A stretch of DNA of 64,000 nucleotides from DASQYE01 sp035940775 (GCA_035940775.1 DASZEN010000003.1:322356-386355); one strand, 5' to 3'. Counted from the first letter of the stretch, positions 8,589-18,036 are shown. Notes: generated by a model from the sequence alone, not told the origin. Program-made: numbers and translations.

Positions 8589-8660
8589 CTTATTTCGAGA
8601 GGTGTAGTCATCGCTCTTAAAAGGGCGGCATAAAAGTTCTCAGTATGCTAAAATCCTTCC

Positions 8661-9812
8661 ATGCTGCTCGAATCTCTTGAGGCTCATAATTTCAGGAATC
8701 TGAGCGGCAAAGTCTCCTGGGGCCCGGGGCTCAATATCATCTACGGCGACAACGGTCAGGGCAAGACCAACTGGCTCGAAGCCATCTACGTACTCGCCAC
8801 TACAAAATCCTTTCGCACGCAGCGCCCGCATGAAGCCATCCGTTTCGGAGAGGATTTGGCCGTCGTGCGTGGGCGTGTCGGGCGTACGCGCGAGGTTCAT
8901 CGCGATCTACAGGTCACAATCCAGGGCAAGACGAAATCTATCTCTGTGAACGGTAAACGAGAGGCCGTCACTCGTTATCTGGGGCAACTTCACGCCGTAG
9001 CCTTTACCGCCGACGAACTGGAGATCGTGCGCGGCATGCCCGATGCGCGCCGAAAGTTCCTGGATCGCGGCGTGGTCTCGCTGCATCCCGCCTACGTTCA
9101 AACTCTGGCCGATTACAATCGCGTCATCAAGCAGAAAAACAGGCTCCTTCAAGATGCCTCGGAATCGGAGATGAGCGTCGAGCAGATGGCGGAAATCATT
9201 GCGCCCTGGAACGAGCAGCTTATCAGTCTGAGCGCAGAGATTCATCGCGCCCGCACGGACTATGTCGAGCGGCTAAATCGAGTGCTTGAGCGGCGTCTCT
9301 TCGGGCGCGAAAATATCACGATTCGTTATGTTTCGTCGCTCGAAGGCAAGGGCGATTTGAGCATTTACGAAGCGCTGATTGCGGCGCGCCTGAGCCTGCG
9401 TTTGACGGCCGAAATCAGTGCCGGATACTCGCTCATAGGCCCCCATCGCGACGACCTTGAGATATTGTTTGACGGGCACGATATACGCGCTTTCGGAAGC
9501 TCGGGTCAACAGCGTAGCGCGTTGATAATACTTGACTTAGCGGCGATTTCGGTGTATTATTCGTGGCACAATGAGTATCCACTTTTCCTCATCGATGACG
9601 TGGACGCTGAGCTTGATCGAAAGCGCATAAGCTACTTGCTGGAATACCTTGAGGGGCGCACTCAAACGTTCGTCACGACCTCCAAAGAGAGCCTCGTCGA
9701 GCAGTTTGTTGCGCGCGCCAACGTGTACAGGATCAGCGAGGGCGCGGTCATGGGAAAGGGATACGAAACAGAGCTGATCTCGACAAGCGCAAACGCCGCC
9801 GAGAGCATCTAA
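8661..9812 (+). CDS. recF: DNA replication and repair protein RecF
   Basis: RecF of 383 residues, an SMC/ABC-like ATPase that with RecO and RecR loads RecA at gapped DNA. The N-terminus LESLEAHNFRNL is typical, Walker A is GDNGQGKT (29-36), the ABC signature region is FGSSGQQRSALIILDLA and Walker B/D-loop is FLIDDVDAELD. The ATG at 8661 gives the expected N-terminus. It lies 72 bases downstream of the hairpin that separates it from the preceding small gene, and upstream of gyrB, as in the usual dnaA-dnaN-recF-gyrB order. Confidence 0.97.
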   Translation: MLLESLEAHNFRNLSGKVSWGPGLNIIYGDNGQGKTNWLEAIYVLATTKSFRTQRPHEAIRFGEDLAVVRGRVGRTREVHRDLQVTIQGKTKSISVNGKREAVTRYLGQLHAVAFTADELEIVRGMPDARRKFLDRGVVSLHPAYVQTLADYNRVIKQKNRLLQDASESEMSVEQMAEIIAPWNEQLISLSAEIHRARTDYVERLNRVLERRLFGRENITIRYVSSLEGKGDLSIYEALIAARLSLRLTAEISAGYSLIGPHRDDLEILFDGHDIRAFGSSGQQRSALIILDLAAISVYYSWHNEYPLFLIDDVDAELDRKRISYLLEYLEGRTQTFVTTSKESLVEQFVARANVYRISEGAVMGKGYETELISTSANAAESI

Positions 9813-9873
9813 GGTTCGAGGCGGAAGAGCTTAAAAAGCGCCCGTTCCGGTACAGGGTAGAAGAACAAATTTT

Positions 9874-12348
9874 ATGAGCAAAGTTTACGAAGAGGAGAGT
9901 AGTTTGGTCACAGCAACATCAACATTATCGAAGAAGAAAAATATGGCCTACGATTCGAGTTCGATCACCGTCCTCGAAGGGCGCGACGCGGTTCGCAAAC
10001 GCCCTGCGATGTACATCGGTTCGACCGGCGATCTGGGCCTGCATCACCTCGTTTATGAAGTCGTAGATAATTCAATTGACGAAGCCCTCGCTGGCTACTG
10101 CGATACTGTCGAAGTCGCAATCCATCTGGACAATTCGATCACGGTCGTCGATAACGGTCGCGGCATTCCCGTCGACTACCATAAGCAGGAAAAGAAGAGC
10201 GCCGCCGAAGTCGTCATGACGAAGCTTCACGCGGGCGGTAAATTTGATTCAAATGCTTACAAGGTTTCGGGCGGCCTGCACGGGGTTGGCGTCTCCTGCG
10301 TCAACTTCCTGTCGGAAACGCTCCGCCTTGAAATCTGGCGCGACGGCAAGACCTACGAGCAGGAATACGAGCGCGGCATCCCCGTCACGAAACTCGAACA
10401 GACGGGAAAGACGCGTAAGCGCGGAACCAAGATCACTTTCAAGCCGGACACTGAGATTTTCGATACCTCTGTCTTCAGCTTCGACAAGCTGTCGGAGAGG
10501 TTGCGCGAAAAGGCTTTTCTCAACAAGGGCATCCGCATCACCATCAAGGACGAGCGTGAGGAGACGGAGCGCGCGCACGAGTTCTACTACAAGGGCGGAA
10601 TCGCAGAGTTCGTCAAGCACCTGAACAAGAACAAGAATACTCTGCACGATAAGCCCATCTATTTCGAGCGCAACAATGATGCGCTCTCCATCGAAGTGGC
10701 GATCCAGTATAACGACGCCTACGATGAGAAGGTCTATTCGTTCGCCAACAATATCAATACGGTCGACGGGGGGACGCACCTTTCAGGTTTTCGTTCGGCA
10801 TTCACGCGCACCATCAATGCCTACGCGCAGAGTTCCGGCCTCGCCAAGAACTTCAAAAGCTCGCTTTCGGGCGATGATGTTCGCGAGGGCCTTGTCGCCG
10901 TCATCTCCGTCAAACTGCCGCAGCCGCAGTTCGAGGGTCAGACCAAAGGCAAGCTCAATTCCGACGTTAAGGGTGCTGTCGAATCGTTCCTCAACGAACG
11001 CCTGACGGAATACTTCGAGCAGAACCCGACGGTCGCCCGAAAGATCGTCGGAAAGGCCGTCGATGCGGCACGCGCGCGCGAGGCCGCTCGCAAGGCGCGC
11101 GAGATCGTACGCAAGGGCGCAATCGGATCAACCATGCTTCCGGGCAAGCTCGCAGATTGCCAGGAACGTGACCCCGCCCTGTGCGAGATTTACATTGTAG
11201 AAGGGGATTCTGCTGGCGGTTCAGCCAAACAGGGCCGTGATCGAAAGAATCAGGCGATCCTCCCGTTAAAAGGTAAAATCTTGAACGTCGAAAAGGCCCG
11301 CTTCGACAAAATGCTCGGCCACGGCGAGATCAAAACGCTGATAACGGCGCTCGGCACGGGCATCGGTAAGGATGATTTCGATATTAACAAGCTGCGCTAT
11401 CACAAGATCATCCTGATGACGGACGCCGATGTGGACGGCTCGCACATACGTACGCTGCTTCTCACGTTCTTCTATCGCCAGATGTGGGACTTGGTCGAGA
11501 GAGGCCATGTTTATATAGCCCAGCCTCCGCTGTTCAAAGTAAAACGCGGCAAGCGCGAGGAATACATCAAGGACGAAAGATCCATGGTGCGCTACATGAT
11601 GAGGCAGGCGACGGGCGACATAAAGGTGAAATCAGCGACGACCGGCACTGTCATAGAGGGCCGCGACCTGGCTCGCGCCCTGGAGCAGATGGTTGAATTT
11701 AAGCGCTATAGCGAGAAGGCGGCGCGACGTTTAGGCGGCGACAGTCGCCTGCTCGGCACTCTGCTTGAGGCTTTCGGCGGGCGCGACGGCGTGCTGCGCG
11801 AGGACGGAGTCACGCTTCGCGGCGCGTATCAGGACGGCGACCTGATGGCCCGCGTGGAGGGTTTTCTGGACGAGGCGGGCTACCGTACGGAACTCACCAC
11901 GGACGACGAGCACGGGCTGTGGGAGATTGAGACCACGGCGGATTCCGGCGCCAGCGTCTGCATCGACTGGAATCTCGCGAGCTATGTGGAATTTCAGAAA
12001 GCCGTCGAGCTTTACATGCAGCTCGAAGACCGCCTCGCGGCCCCGTTTATTGCCGGTGAGAACGGGTCAAGCGATCAGATTCCGACGCGCGAAGCGCTCC
12101 TTGATCGTGTGCTCGCCGTCGCCAAGAAAGACCTGACCATTCAGCGCTACAAGGGGCTCGGAGAGATGAACCCGGAACAGTTGTGGGAGACCACCATGAA
12201 TCCGGATAAGCGCACGCTCTTGCAGGTGAAGATAGATGATGCGGTGGAGACCGACCAGATTTTCACAGTACTGATGGGCGACGCCGTCGAGCCGCGCCGT
12301 CGTTTTATCGAAGACAATGCGTTGGACGTGAAGAATCTGGATGTCTAA
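9874..12348 (+). CDS. gyrB: DNA gyrase subunit B
   Basis: ATPase subunit of DNA gyrase, 824 residues. The GHKL ATPase part begins ITVLEGRDAVRKRPAMYIGS and has EVVDNSIDEALAGY and the GGLHGVGVSCVN lid. The TOPRIM part has EGDSAGGSA (from Glu443) and DADVDGSHIRTLL. The C-terminal IQRYKGLGEMNPEQLWETTM is diagnostic. The length and the block between TOPRIM and that motif, about 160-190 residues, match the insertion of Gram-negative GyrB (E. coli 804 residues). The ATG at 9874 gives a 23-residue leader with a weak ribosome-binding site; Met24 (9943) is an alternative start. gyrA is not in the window. Confidence 0.97.
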   Translation: MSKVYEEESSLVTATSTLSKKKNMAYDSSSITVLEGRDAVRKRPAMYIGSTGDLGLHHLVYEVVDNSIDEALAGYCDTVEVAIHLDNSITVVDNGRGIPVDYHKQEKKSAAEVVMTKLHAGGKFDSNAYKVSGGLHGVGVSCVNFLSETLRLEIWRDGKTYEQEYERGIPVTKLEQTGKTRKRGTKITFKPDTEIFDTSVFSFDKLSERLREKAFLNKGIRITIKDEREETERAHEFYYKGGIAEFVKHLNKNKNTLHDKPIYFERNNDALSIEVAIQYNDAYDEKVYSFANNINTVDGGTHLSGFRSAFTRTINAYAQSSGLAKNFKSSLSGDDVREGLVAVISVKLPQPQFEGQTKGKLNSDVKGAVESFLNERLTEYFEQNPTVARKIVGKAVDAARAREAARKAREIVRKGAIGSTMLPGKLADCQERDPALCEIYIVEGDSAGGSAKQGRDRKNQAILPLKGKILNVEKARFDKMLGHGEIKTLITALGTGIGKDDFDINKLRYHKIILMTDADVDGSHIRTLLLTFFYRQMWDLVERGHVYIAQPPLFKVKRGKREEYIKDERSMVRYMMRQATGDIKVKSATTGTVIEGRDLARALEQMVEFKRYSEKAARRLGGDSRLLGTLLEAFGGRDGVLREDGVTLRGAYQDGDLMARVEGFLDEAGYRTELTTDDEHGLWEIETTADSGASVCIDWNLASYVEFQKAVELYMQLEDRLAAPFIAGENGSSDQIPTREALLDRVLAVAKKDLTIQRYKGLGEMNPEQLWETTMNPDKRTLLQVKIDDAVETDQIFTVLMGDAVEPRRRFIEDNALDVKNLDV

Positions 12349-12450
12349 TTTCCAGTGGGAAGGAAGCGGGGAGCCGTCAAGCGGCGAGACTATTTGACAC
12401 ACGGCGCTTCCTTGTTTAAAATGTAATTCCTTTTCCTCCTGTGGATATTA

Positions 12451-12488
12451 CCGCTGCATACATCTCGCGTATGCAGCGGAATTTTTTT
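12451..12488 (+). terminator. Intrinsic terminator of gyrB
   Basis: A perfect 11-base-pair stem (CCGCTGCATAC at 12451-12461 and its complement at 12469-12479) with a 7-base loop, followed by AA and seven T. It lies about 100 bases after the gyrB stop and faces the convergent gene at 12521. Confidence 0.9.
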
Positions 12489-12520
12489 GCGCTCCGGTTA
12501 ATCCTCAGACCGTTTTCGAT

Positions 12521-12754
12521 CTACTTTTTCTCATCCGGCGGACGCGTGGCCGTATATTCATCCAGATCAATTCGATCCGACTGGATGACATTATGCTGGT
12601 TGTACATGCCGCCGGGCGCGAATTGACCCGATTCGCCGTAGTCCTGCACGCGATCATCTTTTAATACTTCCTCCGTAGCATTCCTGGCTGTTCCGGGTGT
12701 CAAATCAGGCTCGGTCGCGCTCTCGTCCGAAGTGGCTTTGGTGTTTTCTGTCAT
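12521..12754 (-). CDS. Small acidic hydrophilic protein of unknown function
   Basis: Seventy-seven residues, not recognised. It begins MTENTKATSDESATEPDLTP and is rich in Asp, Glu, Thr and Pro with no hydrophobic segment, so it is probably disordered and cytoplasmic. A strong AAAGGAG site lies 7-8 bases before the ATG, which supports a real gene. It starts 27 bases after the stop of the MEMO-AMMECR1 gene on the same strand and could be co-transcribed with it. The gyrB terminator faces its 3' end. Confidence 0.6.
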   Translation of the reverse strand: MTENTKATSDESATEPDLTPGTARNATEEVLKDDRVQDYGESGQFAPGGMYNQHNVIQSDRIDLDEYTATRPPDEKK

Positions 12755-12780
12755 TAGTCTGCTCCTTTTTGCTCTGATGT

Positions 12781-14256
12781 TTATTTAGACGGCGTCGATT
12801 CGCGGAAGCGCTCGACGCGGAAACGAGAAAATTTGAGGGGCGTGCCGGGCGCAATGCCCGCCTTACGCGTGGCGATCTCGACCTGCTGGCGGGCCGTTTC
12901 GATGCCCTTGAGGTCTGGTAAAAGCAGCCCGCGCCGCTGTCCCGCCGCGTCCTCTACGATCACTCCGTAAACGGCCGGGTCGAGGTCTTCAAAGCGGGCG
13001 GGCTCGGGCGTCGACAACACATCCACGGAGTAGCGCAGTTGCGGCAGCTCTTTGGCCGTGATGGGTGTAAAACGAGGGTCGCGCGTCGCCGCGTTAATGG
13101 CATTCGCGATCAATTCCTGGGCGAGAGTCTGCTTGACGGGCTCGATCGTGCCGATGCAGCCGCGCAGGTCTCCCCTGGCGGTCTTGATGGAAACGAAGCA
13201 CGCGGCGCGTTGATCGAACATGTCGGGGGGAGCTTCGATCACGAGACCGTCGCGCACGAAGGCTTCGACGGCGCGCCGCGCGAGGGCCGGAAGCAACTCG
13301 GCAGCGGCGGACACCTCCTCCTTCTCCTCCTGCGGCTGCGGTTGTTCGGCGGTCGAACTCTCCTCTGTGGCCGCCGTCTTTTGAGCTTTCGTATGTTTAG
13401 TCATTGACGGCCTCCGCGCAAGTTGCGCGACCATATAACCGACTCCGAAGGGCGCTTCGTAATGAAGGACTTCGCAATCCTGTTCGATCTCCTGCACTGT
13501 GCCGAGCGCGACGAGCATCGAGCGATAGCCGCACTCGCCCGCCATTCGTCTCAAGTCCTGATCTATGGCAACGATGCGCGACGGCTCTCCTTCTCTGAGG
13601 CAGGCGACCACCTCCTTATCGAAGAGATGCGCGTCGGCGTTGTATCCGGCGGGCGCGCCCGGCTTTAGACGGTGGCTCAAATCGCCGCTGGCGACGAAGG
13701 CGGCGCTTCTTCGCGTCGTATCCACGGCATGCTTGATCGAGAGGCCAAAGCGCAGGTGGTCTTCATTGGACAGGAAGTTGTAGCCGAGCGCGACGACCGA
13801 ACCCTTCCAGCCGTTACGTTGCAGGAAGTAGAGCGGGACGGCAGTTCCATGATCGAGAGCGTAGCCGTCGATGCCGACCACAGTATGGTTTTGTTCGGCG
13901 GCGGCGCGCTCAATCGCTTCCAACAACTCTTTATCGAGCGGCACTTCAACCTTCGTGTCCGGGGCACGAAAGCCTGCGAAATCTCCATAGAGATGTTCGT
14001 CGTTATAAGCAACGAAGGCATGAGCTTCGAGCGGCGCGTGCGGCGAAATGATGATGACGGTCTCGGCCCCGCTCGCGATGATGCGTTCTGTGAAATCGCG
14101 CATCGCTTCGATAGAGCCGCGAACATCCGTGATCGCTTCGCGCCCGACTTCCGGCACCATGATCGGCGGGTGCGGGGCGATACCGGCAAAGACCATGTAG
14201 CTTGTAGCCATCTCCTCTACTGACTCCGCTATCAAGACCTTAGTCTCCCTCAGCAC
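12781..14256 (-). CDS. MEMO-like / AMMECR1 fusion protein (AmmeMemoRadiSam proteins B and A in one chain)
   Basis: A 491-residue fusion. The N-terminal part (about 20-285) is MEMO/LigB-like, with APHPPIMVPEVG, IIISPHAPLEAHAF and VASGDLSHRLKPGAPAGYNA carrying His residues in the places used for metal binding. After a Glu/Gln/Pro-rich linker (about 290-325) comes an AMMECR1 domain with ACFVSIKTARGDLRGCIGTI and RDPRFTPITAKELPQLRYSVDVL. These two families usually occur beside a radical SAM protein as the AmmeMemoRadiSam system, whose chemistry is not well established; no radical SAM gene is in this window. The GTG at 14256 opens the frame, and ATG codons at 14211 and 14196 are alternatives nearer the conserved start. 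Confidence 0.88.
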   Translation of the reverse strand: MLRETKVLIAESVEEMATSYMVFAGIAPHPPIMVPEVGREAITDVRGSIEAMRDFTERIIASGAETVIIISPHAPLEAHAFVAYNDEHLYGDFAGFRAPDTKVEVPLDKELLEAIERAAAEQNHTVVGIDGYALDHGTAVPLYFLQRNGWKGSVVALGYNFLSNEDHLRFGLSIKHAVDTTRRSAAFVASGDLSHRLKPGAPAGYNADAHLFDKEVVACLREGEPSRIVAIDQDLRRMAGECGYRSMLVALGTVQEIEQDCEVLHYEAPFGVGYMVAQLARRPSMTKHTKAQKTAATEESSTAEQPQPQEEKEEVSAAAELLPALARRAVEAFVRDGLVIEAPPDMFDQRAACFVSIKTARGDLRGCIGTIEPVKQTLAQELIANAINAATRDPRFTPITAKELPQLRYSVDVLSTPEPARFEDLDPAVYGVIVEDAAGQRRGLLLPDLKGIETARQQVEIATRKAGIAPGTPLKFSRFRVERFRESTPSK

Positions 14257-14516
14257 TCTCTTCGGCGGCGTTCCATAGAGCTACGGAAAAAGACGTATCC
14301 TTCGCGGTGCGCGCCATGCGTTCGGACGGACACCCGAACTGATTTGACCGCAAATACTGGGTAGGGGAACGGGCTCATCTTATCATAGGCCGCGCGTCAC
14401 CTCGCAAGCCTGAATTGCGTATCGCGTCGAAAGCCATTTATGATGGGCGACGCACCCCTGCAGAGAGGTGTAGGGGGCCGGGTCTCGAACCCCGGCTATG
14501 GAGAGCGTGAGCGTTG

Positions 14517-15746
14517 ATGGCGAGTGAAAGATTCGATGTGTTGATCGTCGGCGCGGGCCCCGCCGGGTCATTCGCGGCTGAGCAGTTAGCGCGCGCCGGA
14601 GGGGTGCGTGTGGCTCTCTTTGACGGGCGACCTGTGGGCGAGCCGAAGGCATGCGGAGGCGGCGTCACGTCGAAAGCGCTCAAAGCCTGGCCGCACCTCT
14701 TACAGGCCGTCGGGCGCATGATCGACGAGCTTGAGATGTATTCGCCCTCGGGCAAAAGACTCCACCTGAAACTTGCAGAGCCCTTTGCGATCTACTCGCG
14801 GCTGGCCTTCGATTCATACCTGCGCGAGCGCGCTCGCGCAGCCGGAGCAGTCGTCTTCGCGGAGAAGGTCTCGCTCAAAGGGCGCGCCGTCGAAGAAGGG
14901 GGAGACTGGACTGTGCGCGGGCAGAAGGGCGGCGCACAGTGGAGCGCGCCCATGCTCGTCGCGGCCGACGGCGCAAACAGCCCGATCGCGAAAAAGCTGG
15001 CTGGCCCGCTGCCTGTGGCCGAGATGGAAGTCGCCTTCGGCTATCGGACACCGCTGCCGAAGGGGACTGAAGCGCCCGCTGTGGTCGCCTTTCTTCCGGG
15101 ATGGGCCGGTTACGCCTGGGCCTTTCCGCGCATGGATCACATCTCTTTCGGTATCGCGACCGCGCAGGATGCCTTCGATCACGCGGCGCTCGACCGTCTC
15201 CTATGGGATTTCATGGTCGGTTATTATCGCCGTCGCGCGGACGGAGGGGGAGGCCGCATCTGGACTGCACGAAAGGGGGATGAAGCGCGCGATGAATCGA
15301 TCCGGCGAGATGTCGGCGCGCTGGCCGAGCGCTACGCGGCCCGTATTCCGGGCCTCGCTGTCGAGACGTGGGACAAGAGGCGCGCGGCGGGCGAGGGTTG
15401 GGCGCTGCTTGGCGACGCGGCGGGCTTTGCCGATCCGGTGACGGGCGAGGGCATCTATTACGCTCTGCGCTCGGCGGAGATTTTCGCCGAAGCCTACATG
15501 GAAGGGCAGCCACTGGATTACGAGCGGCGCTGGCGCGCGGATTTCGGGCGCGAGCTGAGACGTGCATCCGAGATGCGCAGCCGCTTTTACGGAAGCTTCT
15601 GGGGAGCGCCTTTCACGGAGAGGATGATCGAGTTTGCGCGCACGCATCGCGGCATTCGTAACGTCCTGGGCCAACTCGTCGCGGGCGATCAGGGCTATGT
15701 CGATCTCAAGCGCACGCTCGCGCGCCGCGCCCTGTGGCCGCTCTGA
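14517..15746 (+). CDS. Geranylgeranyl-reductase-family FAD-dependent oxidoreductase
   Basis: Flavoprotein of 409 residues. The N-terminus VLIVGAGPAGSFAAEQLARAG is the FAD-binding Rossmann motif, and EPKACGGGVTSKAL matches the conserved Cys-Gly-Gly-Gly loop of ChlP/digeranylgeranyl-lipid reductases. The second FAD motif is WALLGDAAGFADPVTGEGIYYAL. Family members reduce isoprenoid double bonds or related substrates; the substrate here is unknown. A GGAGAG site at 14500-14505 suits the ATG at 14517, and a TTG directly before it is an alternative. It is divergent from the MEMO-AMMECR1 gene, and the 260-base spacer between them shows no other gene. Confidence 0.87.
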   Translation: MASERFDVLIVGAGPAGSFAAEQLARAGGVRVALFDGRPVGEPKACGGGVTSKALKAWPHLLQAVGRMIDELEMYSPSGKRLHLKLAEPFAIYSRLAFDSYLRERARAAGAVVFAEKVSLKGRAVEEGGDWTVRGQKGGAQWSAPMLVAADGANSPIAKKLAGPLPVAEMEVAFGYRTPLPKGTEAPAVVAFLPGWAGYAWAFPRMDHISFGIATAQDAFDHAALDRLLWDFMVGYYRRRADGGGGRIWTARKGDEARDESIRRDVGALAERYAARIPGLAVETWDKRRAAGEGWALLGDAAGFADPVTGEGIYYALRSAEIFAEAYMEGQPLDYERRWRADFGRELRRASEMRSRFYGSFWGAPFTERMIEFARTHRGIRNVLGQLVAGDQGYVDLKRTLARRALWPL

Positions 15747-15795
15747 ACCAGGGCCGAAGAGGATGAACGGCCCACATGGCGGAAGGGCGGCGCTT

Positions 15796-16083
15796 TCATC
15801 CCTCTTCTTTATTATCATGGTCGAGCAGCATCGCTCGCGCCTTGCCGAGCGCCGTCGCATTTTCCAAAACGGTGTGTAGAGTTTCGAGCACCTCTGTGCG
15901 GGCATGCAATCGGATTTCGGCGAGCCCTGACAGGAGTTTCGGCACTTCGCGCACGCCCTGTATGACGTAGAGAGCGATCTTTTCCGCTTCGAGCCGCTCG
16001 TAACCCTCCGTAACTAATAGCTCGACCATCTTTCGCCGCATGTCCTCGAACATGTCAAATTCGAGACTGGTATCATTAATCAT
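15796..16083 (-). CDS. Conserved-looking small helical protein of unknown function
   Basis: Ninety-five residues from the ATG at 16083, chosen because GGAGAT lies about 10 bases upstream. It begins MINDTSLEFDMFEDMRRKMV and is predicted mainly alpha-helical and charged, without signal or membrane segments. A longer open frame to 16227 has an Arg/Pro-rich extension that looks non-coding. It is the last gene of a minus-strand run starting with the AAA+ gene at 21864. Function unknown. Confidence 0.6.
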   Translation of the reverse strand: MINDTSLEFDMFEDMRRKMVELLVTEGYERLEAEKIALYVIQGVREVPKLLSGLAEIRLHARTEVLETLHTVLENATALGKARAMLLDHDNKEEG

Positions 16084-16165
16084 AGACGTAATCTCCGGGC
16101 CTGTTTCTAAGTCCCGGCATGTGGACGACCGCGGGGCCGCGAAATTGCCGGGCCATCTGAAAATT

Positions 16166-16687
16166 TCAAGCCGAGGCGGTGATGGCCGCCGCGAGTCGTT
16201 TCTGCCAGCGCCAGCCTCCGCCCACAAAGTAACGCCATGTGCCCGTCGAGTGCATATCCTGGTAAAGATAGAAATCGCGGGCGTCGCGTGTGCGGACGTG
16301 GACGATGCCGCCGTGCGTCGCTTTCCAGAAGGGCCGCGCGCTCATTACCTCCCGGCGAGAGATAAAAAAGGATTGCGGATTCCCGAGCGCCTTTGCGCGG
16401 TCGAAGGAAGAGAGGCCGAGCCCGTTTGCGAGTTGGCCCAGCCGATCAACGAACGGGACGACGCGCGCCGCAACGCCTGAGACGCTGAAGGAGACGAGGC
16501 GGCGCGCGCCGCTCCTCTCGTCGTCAGTCATAAAAACCAGGTACTCCGGATAGAGTATGAGCAGCCCGCGCGGGATCGTTATGAGCGGCCATACTATGCG
16601 GTCGCGCGAAGCCCGCGCCGCGTCCGAGAAAAGCTCGCGCCGCGGAGTGGCATGCTCGATGTAACTCAAAAATTCTTCGCGCGACAC
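16166..16687 (-). CDS. Hypothetical protein, possibly PH/GRAM-like
   Basis: A 173-residue protein that begins MSREEFLSYIEHATPRREL. The middle (RGLLILYPEYLVFMTDDERSG, and VRTRDARDFYLYQD later) has beta strands reminiscent of a PH- or GRAM-like fold of a kind found in lipid- or membrane-associated proteins. That resemblance is weak and I do not claim the family. No signal peptide. It lies 44 bases beyond the stop of the thioesterase on the same strand. Confidence 0.6.
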   Translation of the reverse strand: MSREEFLSYIEHATPRRELFSDAARASRDRIVWPLITIPRGLLILYPEYLVFMTDDERSGARRLVSFSVSGVAARVVPFVDRLGQLANGLGLSSFDRAKALGNPQSFFISRREVMSARPFWKATHGGIVHVRTRDARDFYLYQDMHSTGTWRYFVGGGWRWQKRLAAAITASA

Positions 16688-16731
16688 GGCGCGTCTCCTC
16701 TTTCGGCAATCTCAGGGGGCGCGCGTTTCCC

Positions 16732-17190
16732 TCAACGCGCATGATCGGTTTGCGGGTCTGAGGCGACTTGTTGAGTATAGGGCGCGAGGCGGCGGCGAAG
16801 CTCTTCCGGGATGGGCACGGTCTCAAACGTCACGCGTCGAACCGAGACGAGAACGAAGTGCGCTTCGGCGACCAGCTCCGGTTCATCTTTGCGCCGCACC
16901 TCGAAATTGAGGCGGATCGATTTCGTTCCGATGCGCCCGACGTAGACCGACACGACGAGCAGATCATCCAACTGCGCGGCGCGGCGAAAGTCGCATTCAA
17001 GATGGGCGCGCGGCAGCCACACGTCCAACTCATCGAACATCACGCTGTAGGGCAGGCCGACGGCGCGAAACAACTCCGTCTCCGCAAACTCGAAGAATCG
17101 TATATACGCGCCGTAGAAGATAATGCGCGCCGCGTCAACGTCGCCCCAGCGCACGCGCTCTTCGATAGAGTACTTCCGGGGCTCGTTCAT
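16732..17190 (-). CDS. Acyl-CoA thioesterase, YbgC/FadM-like 4HBT fold
   Basis: Hotdog-fold thioesterase of about 152 residues. The sequence VRWGDVDAARIIFYGAYIRF carries the D-x-D-x(2)-x-I-x-(F/N)-Y-x-x-Y motif of the YbgC/FadM group, where the first Asp is the likely catalytic residue. LNFEVRRKDEPELVAEAHFV is the usual second strand set. The ATG at 17190 has AGGGAT upstream; a GTG at 17208 that overlaps the stop of the preceding hydrolase by one base is an alternative. The coupling with an alpha/beta hydrolase suggests a shared role in acyl ester turnover, which is inference. Confidence 0.85.
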   Translation of the reverse strand: MNEPRKYSIEERVRWGDVDAARIIFYGAYIRFFEFAETELFRAVGLPYSVMFDELDVWLPRAHLECDFRRAAQLDDLLVVSVYVGRIGTKSIRLNFEVRRKDEPELVAEAHFVLVSVRRVTFETVPIPEELRRRLAPYTQQVASDPQTDHAR

Positions 17191-17207
17191 AAATTGATCC
17201 CTGGTCA

Positions 17208-18011
17208 CTATGGCAGCAGCGCGCGCAGAAATTCCATGAGCGAGCGATTGAACTCCGAGGGGCGTTCGATGTTCGAGACGTGCGCTGCGCCCGCGATGAT
17301 TTCCAGGCGCGAGCCGCGAATCTCGCGGCGCATAATCTCGGCATCGGCAGGAGGCGTCAACTGGTCTTCGCTTCCGACGAAGATGAGCGTCGGCGCGAGA
17401 ATGCTCGGAAGGAAACCCGTCTGGTCGATGCGCGCGGCCATTCCGCGCAGGGCGGCGGCTGCGCCTTCGCTCTTTGTGCCCTCGATCATCCGGCGAACGC
17501 GCGCGACTATCTCGGGCCGCTCACGGAGCGTGGCGGGCGCAAGCACTTTTTTCAGGAAACCGTCGCTGATGGCGCTCATGCCTTCCTTCAAAACCTTCCG
17601 GGCCTGCTCTTCGCGCGCGCGCCGTGCGTCGTCCGTGTCGGCTTGCGGGCGCGTATCGGCGAGCACCAGAGCGCGCACGCGCAAAGGAAAGCGGCGCGCG
17701 AAAGCCAGCGCGACGTAGCCGCCCATGGACAGTCCGCCGATGACGGCGCGGTTGATCTTCAGTTCATCCATCAGCGCGGCCACGTCCCGAGCCATCTCAT
17801 CCATCGTGGCCGGTTCTTCTGCGGCGCTCGCCTCCGTCTCGCCCAAACCCCGCAGGTCTGGCGCGAGGACGCGAAAGTTGCCCTGAAGCGCTTCCATTTG
17901 CTCGCGCCACATAGAGCGATTGAAGGGGTAACCGTGAAGGAGGACGACCGCCGGGCCGCTGCCTTCCGTGTCGTAAGCCATCTCGATCCCGCGCAAACGT
18001 GTCTTGCTCAT
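17208..18011 (-). CDS. Alpha/beta hydrolase
   Basis: Serine hydrolase of 267 residues. The oxyanion strand is VVLLHGYPFNRSMW, the nucleophile elbow is GLSMGG, the acid is near LIFVGSEDQLTPP and the catalytic His is in IAGAAHVSNIERP. The pattern is close to 3-oxoadipate enol-lactonase and related esterases, but the substrate cannot be read from the sequence. No signal peptide, so cytoplasmic. It follows the VWA gene by 25 bases and is followed directly by the thioesterase. Confidence 0.9.
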   Translation of the reverse strand: MSKTRLRGIEMAYDTEGSGPAVVLLHGYPFNRSMWREQMEALQGNFRVLAPDLRGLGETEASAAEEPATMDEMARDVAALMDELKINRAVIGGLSMGGYVALAFARRFPLRVRALVLADTRPQADTDDARRAREEQARKVLKEGMSAISDGFLKKVLAPATLRERPEIVARVRRMIEGTKSEGAAAALRGMAARIDQTGFLPSILAPTLIFVGSEDQLTPPADAEIMRREIRGSRLEIIAGAAHVSNIERPSEFNRSLMEFLRALLP

Positions 18012-18036
18012 CTTTCGGCCTCGCTCTCGATCAGAG

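Noticed and set aside
14470..14500. tRNA-like T-arm (GGTCTCGAACCCC)
   Set aside because: The other arms and an anticodon stem cannot be found around it.
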